Below, one piece after another: positions 33,921 to 42,909 of a stretch of 45,297 bases of DNA. The notes beneath the pieces were generated by a model that was not told where the DNA came from, did not search any database, and was given only the letters and a program-made list of their open reading frames with translations. The stretch is from contig SHYX01000038.1 in the NCBI GenBank assembly GCA_009692585.1, positions 1 to 45,297 of the forward strand. Reading direction: 5' to 3'. The stretch comes from Myxococcales bacterium. Lineage in GTDB: Bacteria; Myxococcota; UBA796; SXON01. Made by a program: the position numbers and the translations under genes. Every line of letters begins with the position of its first letter. Position 1 is the stretch's first letter.

Positions 33921-34661
33921 GTGCCTGCTCCCGTCTACTCTCGTGTGTTGCTGAAGCTCTCCGGAGAAATGCTCGCGGGGGAAAAGGATTTCGGCCTGGA
34001 CCCCGGGGTCATGGGCCGGCTAGCGGACGAGCTGATCGAGGTCAGGGCGCTGGGCGTGCAGCTCGGTCTGGTGATCGGCGGGGGCAACATCTTCCGGGGC
34101 ATCTCCGGGAGCGAAAAGGGCATGGACCGCGCCCAGTCCGACTACATGGGCATGCTCGCGACGGTCATCAACGCGCTGGCGATGCAGGACGCGCTGGAGC
34201 AGCGTGGCTGCTACACCCGCGTCATGAGCGCGCTGCGGATCGAACAGGTCTGCGAGCCTTACATCCGCCGCCGGGCGATGGCCCACCTCGCCAAGGGGCG
34301 GGTGGTCATCTTCGCGGCCGGGACCGGCAATCCGTACTTTTCGACCGATTCGGCGGCGGCCCTTCGCGCTGCGGAAATCCGAGCCGACGTCATCCTCAAG
34401 GCCACCAAGGTCGACGGGGTCTACGACAAGGACCCGAAGCAGTTCGCCGATGCGGTCCGGTTCGAGCGGATTGCGCCGATGGATGCCTTCAAGCGGGGCC
34501 TGAAGGTAGCCGACGCGACGGCCATCGCTTTGGCGATGGAAAACAACACGCCGATGATTGTCTTCGATCTCAGCGTTCCCGGAAACATCAAGCGGGTGGT
34601 CCTCGGCGAGTCCGTCGGCACCCTGATCACGGCACCCTCCCCCGTTGGAGCCCCCAAATGA
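33921..34661 (+). CDS. pyrH: UMP kinase
   Basis: 246 residues, an amino-acid-kinase-fold enzyme that phosphorylates UMP to UDP. Motifs: [80 protein letters not shown]. The GTG at 33921 has no obvious ribosome site, but the protein start fits the family. The stop overlaps frr by 4 nt (ATGA). The position after tsf is conserved in most bacteria. Confidence 0.97.
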   Translation: MPAPVYSRVLLKLSGEMLAGEKDFGLDPGVMGRLADELIEVRALGVQLGLVIGGGNIFRGISGSEKGMDRAQSDYMGMLATVINALAMQDALEQRGCYTRVMSALRIEQVCEPYIRRRAMAHLAKGRVVIFAAGTGNPYFSTDSAAALRAAEIRADVILKATKVDGVYDKDPKQFADAVRFERIAPMDAFKRGLKVADATAIALAMENNTPMIVFDLSVPGNIKRVVLGESVGTLITAPSPVGAPK

Positions 34662-35221
34662 GCGAAGACTACGTCAAAAGCGCCAATCTCGACATGGTTA
34701 AGAGCATGGACCAGCTCAAACGGGAGCTGGTCTCGGTGCGGACCGGCCGGGCGACTCCGGCGCTGATCGAGCACCTCCAAGTCGAGGTCGCCTCGTACGG
34801 CAGCACCATGCCGCTCAAGGAGCTCGGCGGAATCTCGGCCCCCGATGCGCGGATGTTGGTGGTGAACCCCTGGGACAAAGGCACCATCAAGGACATCGAA
34901 CGGGCCATCGCGGTCAGCGGCATGGGCTTCAACCCGCAGAGCGATGGCGTGGTGGTGCGCATTCCCATTCCGCCGCTCACCGGCGAGCGCCGGCAGCAAC
35001 TGGTGAAGGTGGTCAAGGTCCACGCCGAAGAAGGCAAGGTGCGCATCCGTGGCGTCCGGCGCGACTACAAGGAGATGTTGGAAGAGGCCGAAAAGGACGG
35101 TGAGCTGACCGAGGATCAGCTCAAACGGGCGCTGGAGAAGTTGCAGGACGCGACTGACGCCAACGTGAAGCTGGTCGATGAGATGTGTGCGAAGAAAGAG
35201 AAGGAGATTCTCGACATCTAG
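34658..35221 (+). CDS. frr: ribosome recycling factor
   Basis: 187 residues (usual 185). RRF splits post-termination ribosomes with EF-G. It shows the family motifs [24 protein letters not shown], [39 protein letters not shown] and [17 protein letters not shown]. The ATG overlaps the pyrH stop. uppS follows after 10 nt; in many bacteria dxr would lie between frr and uppS or just after. Confidence 0.98.
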   Translation: MSEDYVKSANLDMVKSMDQLKRELVSVRTGRATPALIEHLQVEVASYGSTMPLKELGGISAPDARMLVVNPWDKGTIKDIERAIAVSGMGFNPQSDGVVVRIPIPPLTGERRQQLVKVVKVHAEEGKVRIRGVRRDYKEMLEEAEKDGELTEDQLKRALEKLQDATDANVKLVDEMCAKKEKEILDI

Positions 35222-35231
35222 TCGAGCCTCC

Positions 35232-35954
35232 ATGGCCATCCCTGCCCACGTCGCGATCATCATGGACGGCAACGGCCGTTGGGCCGAGTCCCGCGGCCTC
35301 TCCCGCGTCCGCGGCCACGAGGCCGGGGCGGAAAGCGTGTCCGCGGTGACGACGGCCTGCCGGGAGATGGGCGTCGCGGCGTTGACGCTGTACAGCTTCT
35401 CGACCGAGAATTGGAAGCGCCCCGAGGACGAAGTCGGGGCGTTGATGGGGCTCCTGGCGCGGTACCTCGTGCAGGAGCGTCGCGAGATACTGGACAACGG
35501 AATCCGGCTGTGCGCGGTTGGCCAGCTGGACCGACTCCCGCTGCCGGTCCGCGCCGCCCTGCGAGAGCTGATGCACGCAAGTCGCGACAACGCCAAGATG
35601 ACGCTGACGCTCGCGCTGTCCTACGGGTCGAGGCAGGAGATCATCGAGGCCGCGCGATCCCTCGCCAGGAAGGCCGCGTCGGGGCGGCTCCGCCCCGACA
35701 CGATCGATGAGAAGAGCTTCGCCGCCGAGCTGCAGACTGCCGGCCTCCCGGACCCGGACCTGCTCATCCGCACCAGCGGTGAGCTGCGCCTGAGCAACTT
35801 CATGCTCTGGCAGTTGGCCTACGCGGAGATCTACGTCACCGATACGCTCTGGCCCGACTTCCGGCGCCCCGACCTGGAGGCGGCCTTCGCCGCTTTTGGC
35901 GGGCGTGAGCGTCGTTTTGGGGCGACGGGCGCCCAGGTACGGTCGGGGGCCTGA
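35232..35954 (+). CDS. uppS: undecaprenyl diphosphate synthase
   Basis: A 240-residue cis-prenyltransferase that makes the C55 lipid carrier for peptidoglycan and surface polysaccharides. Motifs: HVAIIMDGNGRWAESRG (catalytic Asp12), FSTENWKRP, LIRTSGELRLSNFMLWQLAY and YVTDTLWPDF. The ATG at 35232 fits the family start; the frame is open upstream inside frr, but that part is a shadow of frr. The stop overlaps cdsA (TGATG). Confidence 0.97.
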   Translation: MAIPAHVAIIMDGNGRWAESRGLSRVRGHEAGAESVSAVTTACREMGVAALTLYSFSTENWKRPEDEVGALMGLLARYLVQERREILDNGIRLCAVGQLDRLPLPVRAALRELMHASRDNAKMTLTLALSYGSRQEIIEAARSLARKAASGRLRPDTIDEKSFAAELQTAGLPDPDLLIRTSGELRLSNFMLWQLAYAEIYVTDTLWPDFRRPDLEAAFAAFGGRERRFGATGAQVRSGA

Positions 35955-36760
35955 TGCTCGTGCGGCTCGTCTCGGGGCTCACCGGGCTCGCCATCGTCCT
36001 GCCGATCCTCTACTACGGGGGCGTCGGGGTGTCGCTTCTGGTAGGCCTGGTCGTGGTCGTAGCCATGGCCGAATGGGCGTCGATGACGACGATGGACCTC
36101 CCCGGAGCGCGCCCGCGCGCCCGCGCGGTGCTCATTCCGGCGGGGCTCGCGCTGCACCTCGCGGTCACCCACGGCCCCGAATCGGCGCGGGTCGCTGCGG
36201 TCGCGGTGGCGGTGATGGTGGGACTGCTCGCACCGATGTTCGGCCAGGTCAACGTAGGGAAAGCGGGCACCGAGGCAGTTCGGAACGTCACCGGGCTGGT
36301 CTATGTGCCCCTGTGTCTGGCGCCCCTGGTGGCACTGCGTGGCCGCGAGGACGGGGCGTGGATGCTCCTGTACCTCTTCGCCGCGACCTGGCTGGGCGAC
36401 ACCGGCGCGTACTTCGCCGGGCGAGCGTTCGGAAAGACGCCGCTGTTCGCGCGGGTCTCTCCGAAAAAGACGGTGGAGGGCGCGCTCGGAGGCGTGTTGT
36501 TGTCGGGTGTCGGCGGCTTCCTCTTCGCCAAGCTGGGCCACCTCCCCTTCGGCGTCGTCGAGTGTGTGCTCTTGACGATGGCGTTGGACGTGATGGGCGT
36601 GCTCGGGGACCTGGCGGAGTCCCTGCTGAAGCGCGCGTGGAATGTGAAGGACTCGGGCTGGATCATGCCGGGCCACGGGGGAATCCTCGACCGGGTAGAT
36701 TCGTTGTGTTTCACCGCCCCGGCGCTGTGGCTGTGGTTGGCGTACCGAGGGGGGGGCTGA
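35954..36760 (+). CDS. cdsA: phosphatidate cytidylyltransferase
   Basis: A 268-residue integral membrane protein with about seven or eight hydrophobic segments; it turns phosphatidate and CTP into CDP-diacylglycerol. The CDS signature is clear: LLKRAWNVKDSGWIMPGHGG followed by ILDRVDSLCF. TWLGDTGAYFAGRAFG and SPKKTVEGALGG are also typical. Start and stop overlap uppS and rseP (TGATG on both sides), so the three genes are coupled. Confidence 0.96.
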   Translation: MLVRLVSGLTGLAIVLPILYYGGVGVSLLVGLVVVVAMAEWASMTTMDLPGARPRARAVLIPAGLALHLAVTHGPESARVAAVAVAVMVGLLAPMFGQVNVGKAGTEAVRNVTGLVYVPLCLAPLVALRGREDGAWMLLYLFAATWLGDTGAYFAGRAFGKTPLFARVSPKKTVEGALGGVLLSGVGGFLFAKLGHLPFGVVECVLLTMALDVMGVLGDLAESLLKRAWNVKDSGWIMPGHGGILDRVDSLCFTAPALWLWLAYRGGG

Positions 36761-38511
36761 TGGCGTTGTCCGGGGTGCTTCAGTCGATCCTGGCCGTCGT
36801 CGCCATGGTCGGAGTCCTGGTGCTGATTCATGAGAGCGGTCACTTTCTCGTCGCCCGGTTTTTCGGGGTGACCGTGAAGGTGTTCTCCGTCGGTGTCGGC
36901 GCCCGCGCGTTCGGCGTTCGAGTCGGGCACACCGACTACCGGGTATCGTGGCTCCCCATCGGCGGGTACGTCCGCTGGGCCGGCGCGGACGCATTTTCAG
37001 ACGGGAGTGTGGACGAGGATGGCGAGCCCGAGGACGCGCGCGGCTCGTTCATGGCCAAGCCGGCGTGGCAGCGCCTGCTCATCGTCGCGGCGGGGCCCGT
37101 GACCAATCTCATCCTGCCGCTGTTCGTGTTTTCGGCGCTGTTCCTCTGGGGGGAGCCCCAGTGGCGCGCGGACGTCGGCTATGTCGTGCCCGGAAGCGCG
37201 GCGGAGGTGGCGGGGGTCCAGCCCGGTGATCGCATCGTGACGGTCGGGACCGTCGCCACATCGACCTGGGTCGACGTCGCCGAAGCGCTCGAGGCTTCGT
37301 CGCCGGTGGGGAGCGTGTCGCTCGGGATCGAGCGCGCGGGCACCGCGCGCGCCCTCGACGTGCCGGTCGCCGATGTCGACGACGTCCACCACTTCGGCGA
37401 CTACGGCCTGGATCCTCGCGCGATGGACATCAGCCTGTTGGTGGACGATCCGGCGTCACCCGCGGGTCGGGCCGGCTTGCGCACCGGAGACCGGGTGCGC
37501 AGCGTGGGCGGGCGCGACCTGACGCTCTGGTCCGAGCTGGTCGCCGCGCTTCAGGACAAGCTCAGCGTCGACATCGTGGTCGAGCGACCAGGAACCGCTG
37601 GGAGCGAAGCCCGGCGCCACGAGTTGCGGCTCCAGGTCGACGACGCGTGGACCCCGACGCGGTTTGCCGCCGACGACGCGCTCTGGGCCAGATGGGGCCT
37701 CGCCCATGGGATGCTGGGCGTCGGCACGATCGGGCCCCTCCCGGACGAAACGGCGTCGCCGGCTCAGTGCCAGGGGCTTCAGATTGGCGACCGGGTCCTA
37801 CGCATCGGCGACCGCGACGTGCGTCGCTGGGCGGACGTGACCGCGGCGGTGGCCTCGACGCTGCCCGAAGGGGGGGCGCTCGGCGACAGGGCGGCGGCGA
37901 TCCCGTTCAAGATCCGCCGCGCCGGCGTGATCCTCGACGTCCCGATCACCCCCGCGGTGGTGCAGGACGTCGACACCAACCGCCGGTACCAGGTGCGCCC
38001 CATGGTCGGCTTCGGCCCGAGTGGAGCCTTCGTCTACCCGCCCGACGTGATTCGCCCGTACGGCCCGGTCGCGGCGGTTTCACGTGCGGTGCACGCGACG
38101 GTCGGCAGCGCCGGTCGCATGATCGAACAGCTCGGCCTCATGGTGACCGGCGGCGCGCCGGCCAGCCAGAATCTGGGCGGCCCCATCGAGATCTTCGCGA
38201 CGGCCGGACGCGCCTGGGAAAAGGGCCTCTTCGAGGCCGCCGCGACCATGGCGCTCTTGAGCATCTCGCTCGGGGTGCTGAACCTGCTTCCGGTTCCCGT
38301 GCTCGATGGTGGGCAGATCGTGATGTACCTCGCGGAGTGGGTGCGTGGCCGCCCGCTGCCCTATCGCCTGAGGGAACGGCTCCAGCAGGTGGGCGTCCTG
38401 ATGTTGGTGACGTTGTTCCTCGTCGTGAGCGTATGGGACGTTCGCCGCCGCTTCGAGCCCGCTGACGACGCGCTCCCGGGCGAGCCCGCCGCCGCTCCCA
38501 AGTGCGCATAG
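36760..38511 (+). CDS. rseP: RseP-type site-2 intramembrane metalloprotease with three PDZ-like domains
   Basis: 583 residues, against about 450 in E. coli. The first membrane helix carries the zinc motif HESGH (His24, Glu25, His28). Then come periplasmic PDZ-like modules at about 136-215 (VPGSAAEVAGVQPGDRIVTV), 224-305 (SPAGRAGLRTGDRVRSVGG) and 323-420 (SPAQCQGLQIGDRVLRIGD). The last helices hold NLLPVPVLDGGQI with the third zinc ligand (Asp, near residue 517). RseP cleaves anti-sigma factors and signal-peptide remnants in the inner membrane. Two PDZ domains are usual, so the third is notable. The stop overlaps tsaB by 10 nt. Confidence 0.94.
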   Translation: MALSGVLQSILAVVAMVGVLVLIHESGHFLVARFFGVTVKVFSVGVGARAFGVRVGHTDYRVSWLPIGGYVRWAGADAFSDGSVDEDGEPEDARGSFMAKPAWQRLLIVAAGPVTNLILPLFVFSALFLWGEPQWRADVGYVVPGSAAEVAGVQPGDRIVTVGTVATSTWVDVAEALEASSPVGSVSLGIERAGTARALDVPVADVDDVHHFGDYGLDPRAMDISLLVDDPASPAGRAGLRTGDRVRSVGGRDLTLWSELVAALQDKLSVDIVVERPGTAGSEARRHELRLQVDDAWTPTRFAADDALWARWGLAHGMLGVGTIGPLPDETASPAQCQGLQIGDRVLRIGDRDVRRWADVTAAVASTLPEGGALGDRAAAIPFKIRRAGVILDVPITPAVVQDVDTNRRYQVRPMVGFGPSGAFVYPPDVIRPYGPVAAVSRAVHATVGSAGRMIEQLGLMVTGGAPASQNLGGPIEIFATAGRAWEKGLFEAAATMALLSISLGVLNLLPVPVLDGGQIVMYLAEWVRGRPLPYRLRERLQQVGVLMLVTLFLVVSVWDVRRRFEPADDALPGEPAAAPKCA

Positions 38512-39143
38512 TTCTGCTCGACAGTGCCGGCCCCGTCGTCGGGGTCGCCGCTTTCCTCGGCGGGGATTGTGTCGCGGCCGAAACCGCGACCCTGGCCTCG
38601 GGGGCAGACGGCTGGCTGACTCCGGCGATCTCCCGGGCCCTGGCCGCGTTGGATCGGCTCGACGCGGTGGCCGTCGTGGTCGGGCCGGGAGCGTTCACCG
38701 GGCTGCGGGTGGGCCTCGCTCACGCGCTCGGCCTGGCGTTCGCGCGAGGGCTGCCCATCCTGCCGCTGTCCACCCTGGCGCTGCGGGCCGCCGCGGCCCC
38801 CGGACACGCATCGGTGCTCGCCTTGCTAGACGCGCGCAAGGCGCGCGTCTACGCGCAGCGCTTCGACACGCGCGGCCCGGTTCCGGTGCCGGTCGATTGC
38901 CCCCAGGACATCGACATGGCCGTGCTCATCGGGGCGGGCCTTCCCGCGGGGACCGTCGCGGTGGGTGAGGGGATCGGCGTGGCTCTGGACCTGCTGGTGG
39001 CCGGGGGCGTGAGCCCGTTGTCCGGCGCGGATGACCGCTATCTCCGGGCGGCGGGGCCATCCCTTGCCGTGGCCACGCCGAAGGACCCTGCGTTTGTCGA
39101 ACCGTTCTACCTGCGGGAGCCCGACGCCGTCGGCGGGACTTGA
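38502..39143 (+). CDS. tsaB: tRNA threonylcarbamoyladenosine synthesis protein TsaB
   Basis: A 213-residue TsaB, a Kae1/Hsp70-fold partner of TsaD in making the t6A base at position 37 of ANN-decoding tRNAs. It has the start VLLDSAGPVVGVAAF, the hallmark VGPGAFTGLRVGLAHALGLA and ALLDARKARVYAQRFD. The GTG at 38502 lies inside the rseP end. The family does not carry the TsaD metal ligands, as expected. Confidence 0.93.
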   Translation: MRIVLLDSAGPVVGVAAFLGGDCVAAETATLASGADGWLTPAISRALAALDRLDAVAVVVGPGAFTGLRVGLAHALGLAFARGLPILPLSTLALRAAAAPGHASVLALLDARKARVYAQRFDTRGPVPVPVDCPQDIDMAVLIGAGLPAGTVAVGEGIGVALDLLVAGGVSPLSGADDRYLRAAGPSLAVATPKDPAFVEPFYLREPDAVGGT

Positions 39144-39169
39144 TTCGTCCCGCGCCCCTCTGCTACACT
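39140..39169 (+). promoter_or_regulatory. sigma70-type promoter with extended -10 for the YdcH-like gene
   Basis: TTGATT (39140-39145), an 18-nt spacer and TACACT (39164-39169), with TGC just before the -10 hexamer (extended -10). Each hexamer matches four of six consensus bases (TTGACA, TATAAT). Transcription would start near 39176, leaving a very short leader before AGGAG and the ATG at 39189. This is the best promoter seen in the window and explains why this small gene can be expressed independently of the rpsB block. Confidence 0.6.
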
Positions 39170-39188
39170 CCAGACACCAGGAGCGTGA

Positions 39189-39413
39189 ATGGAACGGCAC
39201 GAACTCGATCTGATCTCCCGCCTTGCCGGCAAACATGACGAACTTCGGCATCTGTGGGGCCGACATCAGAGTTTCGAAGCCGACCTGAGTCGGTTGGACC
39301 ACGTGCACCACCCCTCGGAGGCGGAGCGTCGGGAGATCGGGAAGCTCAAGCGCCTGAAGCTGCGTGGGAAGTCCCGGATGCAGGTGATTCTCGACGCCCA
39401 TCGGGACGTCTAG
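39189..39413 (+). CDS. YdcH / DUF465 family small helical protein
   Basis: 74 residues, all helical, with the DUF465 pattern: an N-terminal helix (ELDLISRLAGKHDELRHLWG), a middle helix (HQSFEADLSRLDHVHHPSEA) and the closing Lys-rich LKRLKLRGKSRMQVIL. It begins at an ATG 5 nt after AGGAG. YdcH-type proteins form helical hairpins, and their function is unknown. It has its own likely promoter, and usg follows 60 nt later. Confidence 0.85.
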   Translation: MERHELDLISRLAGKHDELRHLWGRHQSFEADLSRLDHVHHPSEAERREIGKLKRLKLRGKSRMQVILDAHRDV

Positions 39414-39472
39414 CCACAACTCTCGCCTGCCGCTGACGCGCGCGCGGGGTCCGAGGGCGATAGGGCGCGCCG

Positions 39473-40480
39473 ATGATGGGTCCGTCGATCGCGGTGCTGG
39501 GTGCGACGGGCAGCGTCGGGGAGGCGCTGCTGGCGCGTCTTGCCGCCAGCGCGCTGGGTAGCGGCGAGGTGTTCGCCTACGCGTCGCGGGCCATGCGTCG
39601 CGACACAGTAGACTTCGGCGGTCGGTCGATTCCGGTCCACGTGCTCGCCGAAGCAGCCGACTCGGCCCCCAACGTGGTCTTCTCGGCGTTGCCGGTCAGC
39701 GTCGCCCAGCGAATCGTGCCGACCATGGCGGGGCGCGGCTCGTTGGTGATCGACGTGGGGAACGCCGCTGCCGGCTTCTTCGCGGGGCCGTTGCTCATGC
39801 CTGGGCTCAGGGCACTCCCTGAAGCCGACGTGGCCCGGGCGGGCGGTGCCCGGACCCCGGGTGCGGTCGGCTGGCTGCTCGCCAGCGTCCTGGCGCCTCT
39901 GTTGCCGCTGGGCGCCCACACGGTCACCGGGCTGGTCAACCTACCCGCGAGCGCCTACGGGCGCGCCGCGATCGAGGAGCTGTCCCAGCAGGTGGTGGCT
40001 TCGTTCAACCTCCAGGACCCTCCCCGGCGCCATTTCCAGGAAGGGCTCGCCTTCGACACCCTGCCCGAGGACACCGACGGCGGGGAGTGGAGCGCGCGGG
40101 AGCTTTCGGCAGCCCAGGAGGTCTCTGAGCTGCTCGGCGTGAATCCGGCGCGGATCGCGGTACAGGTCGCGACACAGGCAGTCTTCAGCGGCATGACGGC
40201 GGCGCTTCATATCCGGGGGCTGGACAGCGCCGAGGCGGCAGAGTCGGCGTTGGCCGGCGCCGCGGGCCTCGCGACCTCGGCGCGGCTGCGCACCCTCCGT
40301 CCCCGCAAGGTGATGGGCCGCGCCCCGGTCTACTTCGGGGGGGTGCGCGCCGATCCCGCCGGGGATGGCATCCACCTCTGGGCGGCGGCGGACAACATCG
40401 CCGGGGCGGGCGCGGCGGTGCCGGTCGCGTTGGCAGAGTTGCTGATTGCGGCGGGGCTCACTTCCCGCTTGGAGGCTTGA
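39473..40480 (+). CDS. usg: USG-1-like aspartate-semialdehyde dehydrogenase paralogue without catalytic Cys
   Basis: 335 residues of the aspartate-semialdehyde dehydrogenase fold. The Rossmann start is intact (IAVLGATGSVGEALLARLAA), and the C-terminal part matches the family (FWSVADN-like LWAAADNIAGAGAAVPVALA). Where the true enzyme has the NCST catalytic cysteine, this protein reads RTPGAVGWLLASVLAPL, with no Cys; the E. coli paralogue Usg has also lost it. It is therefore probably not a functional Asd, and its role is unknown. In E. coli usg sits next to truA; here truA lies one gene away. The stop overlaps the next gene (TGATG). Confidence 0.85.
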   Translation: MMGPSIAVLGATGSVGEALLARLAASALGSGEVFAYASRAMRRDTVDFGGRSIPVHVLAEAADSAPNVVFSALPVSVAQRIVPTMAGRGSLVIDVGNAAAGFFAGPLLMPGLRALPEADVARAGGARTPGAVGWLLASVLAPLLPLGAHTVTGLVNLPASAYGRAAIEELSQQVVASFNLQDPPRRHFQEGLAFDTLPEDTDGGEWSARELSAAQEVSELLGVNPARIAVQVATQAVFSGMTAALHIRGLDSAEAAESALAGAAGLATSARLRTLRPRKVMGRAPVYFGGVRADPAGDGIHLWAAADNIAGAGAAVPVALAELLIAAGLTSRLEA

Positions 40481-42906
40481 TGCTTGTCTTGTTGACGCTC
40501 GCGGCGGCGGCCCCGGATCATGTGGCGACCACGTTTTCATCCGGGGCGGTCGCCGACGTGGCCGTCAGCGGCGACGAGGCCTTCGTCGCCTGGGTGACGA
40601 CCGAGGGTGAGCTCATCGTGGTCGACACCGCCACGTGGACGGCGTGGAACGTGGCCGTTGCGGGTGGTGCCACCGCGACCAGCGTCGGCTTCGCGGGCAA
40701 CACGGCGGCGCCGTCCCTTTGGGCGGGGCTCGACGATCTGAGCGTGGGGGAATGGTCCCTGCCTTCGGGACTGGCGCCGCTGTGGGTCGCCGCGTACCCG
40801 CTGGCGGGCGCGGCGCTCGCCGTCGAGGCCGACGCCACTTCGATCTACGTGCTCATCGACAGCGACGAGCTCGGCCCCGCGATCCAGACCTACGATCTCC
40901 TCGCTCGGACCACGGATGCGGACGCCGTGGCCGAGCTCTACGACGATGGCTTTGCCGACATGGGCGCCCGGTACACCGTCGACGCCGACACGGGCGCGCG
41001 CACGATCACCACCCTGTATGTCAGCCATGGCGGAGCGAAGTTCGGCCGCGTCGCCGTGTCGGCGGGTTCGTTGGCGGTCAGCCAGCTCAACGAGAACGAG
41101 GGGTCGCGGACCTTCGGCGATGTGTGGGTCGACGGCGGCAGCACCGCCTGGATCGCCAACGGGGATCCCCTGTACTCGTACGGCATCCAGAGCGGGGACA
41201 GCGCCGACCTGGACATCGTGTTCACGCTGCTCGACGGGGTGGGGGCCACCACGGCGGTCGGCGGGCTGAGCACGGACAGCTGGGTCGGCTTCGGCGCCGA
41301 CGACGGCCTGCATCTGTACAACTACGAGGGGTCCGGGGCGGTGGGCGATTCGGTCGTCACCCTCGGAGAGTTGGGCGGCATCAGCGAGATCGCGGCGGCC
41401 ACCGGGTACGGTTTCGTGGGAACGGCCGCGGGGCTCGCGGTCGCGACGGACCGCGCCTGGGTGGAGATCAGCGCGGTCTCCGCGGCAACGGTCACCTCGT
41501 CCGACACGGTGGACGTCACCTTCCAGAGCGACGTGGGCGGTTCCTGGGCCGCCTATCGTCAGCAGGTGGGGCAGGGTGGCACGGCCGAGCCGATCGAGGG
41601 CGCATCGGGGACGGTGGACGCGGCGGTGCCGGCCACGGCCTCGTTCGTCCTCGGGACTGCCGATGGCGGCGACGTGACCTGGCTCGTCGAGATTCGCGTG
41701 ACCGAAGTCGGCGGCGAAGTCGACGGTCGCGACGGAACGTTCGTGAGCGTGGACGACGCTCCTTCTCCGGTCAAGCTCAGCGCTGAGAACGTCACCTTCG
41801 GCGACCGGCGGGTGCTGGTCGAGTTCGAAGCCTTCGACGCCGATGTGGCCGGTTCCTACCAGATCTGGATCACCACCGAACCCTGGGAGGCGGCGGACTA
41901 CCCCACGGGCGGACCGGCGTACGTGGGTCCGGACGAGGTCTCGGACGAGATCATCGCCGAGCCGGATGCCACGGGCGTGGTCTCCAAGGCCATCGGCGGG
42001 CTCACCAACGGTCAAACCTACTATGTGGGCGTTCGCGCCATCGACAGCACCGAGACGACGGTGCAGGAGGGCTTCATGTCCAACGTCATCGCCGTCACCC
42101 CGGAAGAAACCTACTCGGTCAGCGAGCGGTTGGGCATCGCCAGTTGGTGCGGGCTGCCGATCGGCCCCGCGGGGTGGCTGGGGGTGGCGGGTGCGTTGGT
42201 GGTCGTCGTCGCCCGGCGACCCAGGCGGCTCCGGAGCGCCGGCGGCGCCTCTCTCGTCGTGCTCCTGGGGGCCATCGCGCTCTTGCCTACGCCCGCCCGC
42301 GCCCGCCCGCACGAGGACGACCTCACGCCGCGGCAGTGGAACCTGGAGCTGCGGTACGGCCCCTTCCTGACTCAGGACAACGCGGTGCTCACCGATGCCT
42401 TCGGGACCTCCGACAACCGCCTCTTTCGCGCCGAGTTCGGGTGGACGACCAACCTGATCGAGGTCGATGTCAGCGCCGGCGTGTACCGCGACGAAGGCGG
42501 GCAGGCTTCGGCCAGCGGGGCCACATCGAGCGACAAGGAGACGATCACCGCGGTGCCGATGGGGCTCGACGGCACGCTCCGGCTGGACTTCGCCAAGGAG
42601 CAGTTCGTGGTGCCCTTCGTTCGAGCCGGCCTGGATCTGTGGGTGTGGAACGATGCCTGGGTGTCGAAATACGACGACGACGGTGGCGGAGAGACCACCT
42701 CGGGATCCCTGGGATGGCACTGGGGGGCGGGGCTCTACCTGCTGCTCGACAGCCTCGACCAGGGCGCCGCCAGCCGCCTGGAGACGGTGGTTGGGGTCAA
42801 CGACAGCTACCTCGTCGCCGAGTATCGGCAGAGCTACGACCTCGGCTCGGGCAGTCTGGACTTCACCTCGACCGAAGTGACCTTCGGACTCAAGTTCGAC
42901 TACTGA
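40480..42906 (+). CDS. fused surface passenger, sorting-like tail and outer-membrane beta-barrel
   Basis: The 808-residue protein starts at an ATG overlapping the usg stop, 4 nt after GGAGG. A signal peptide (MLVLLTLAAAAP) leads to a beta-propeller-like region (about 15-330), an Ig-like part and a fibronectin-III-like domain (about 430-540; VLVEFEAFDADVAGSYQIWI). At 557-593 comes a Cys, a hydrophobic helix and an Arg cluster (WCGLPIGPAGWLGVAGALVV, then RRPRRLR), like the C-terminal sorting tails of myxobacteria. A second hydrophobic stretch with an ARA site (about 598-617) then precedes a barrel of about 190 residues (WNLELRYGPF ... VTFGLKFDY, aromatic end) of the MXAN_2562 type. Two proteins thus appear joined in one frame. 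Alternative: a hidden internal start near 42200. Confidence 0.72.
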   Translation: MLVLLTLAAAAPDHVATTFSSGAVADVAVSGDEAFVAWVTTEGELIVVDTATWTAWNVAVAGGATATSVGFAGNTAAPSLWAGLDDLSVGEWSLPSGLAPLWVAAYPLAGAALAVEADATSIYVLIDSDELGPAIQTYDLLARTTDADAVAELYDDGFADMGARYTVDADTGARTITTLYVSHGGAKFGRVAVSAGSLAVSQLNENEGSRTFGDVWVDGGSTAWIANGDPLYSYGIQSGDSADLDIVFTLLDGVGATTAVGGLSTDSWVGFGADDGLHLYNYEGSGAVGDSVVTLGELGGISEIAAATGYGFVGTAAGLAVATDRAWVEISAVSAATVTSSDTVDVTFQSDVGGSWAAYRQQVGQGGTAEPIEGASGTVDAAVPATASFVLGTADGGDVTWLVEIRVTEVGGEVDGRDGTFVSVDDAPSPVKLSAENVTFGDRRVLVEFEAFDADVAGSYQIWITTEPWEAADYPTGGPAYVGPDEVSDEIIAEPDATGVVSKAIGGLTNGQTYYVGVRAIDSTETTVQEGFMSNVIAVTPEETYSVSERLGIASWCGLPIGPAGWLGVAGALVVVVARRPRRLRSAGGASLVVLLGAIALLPTPARARPHEDDLTPRQWNLELRYGPFLTQDNAVLTDAFGTSDNRLFRAEFGWTTNLIEVDVSAGVYRDEGGQASASGATSSDKETITAVPMGLDGTLRLDFAKEQFVVPFVRAGLDLWVWNDAWVSKYDDDGGGETTSGSLGWHWGAGLYLLLDSLDQGAASRLETVVGVNDSYLVAEYRQSYDLGSGSLDFTSTEVTFGLKFDY

Positions 42907-42909
42907 GCG

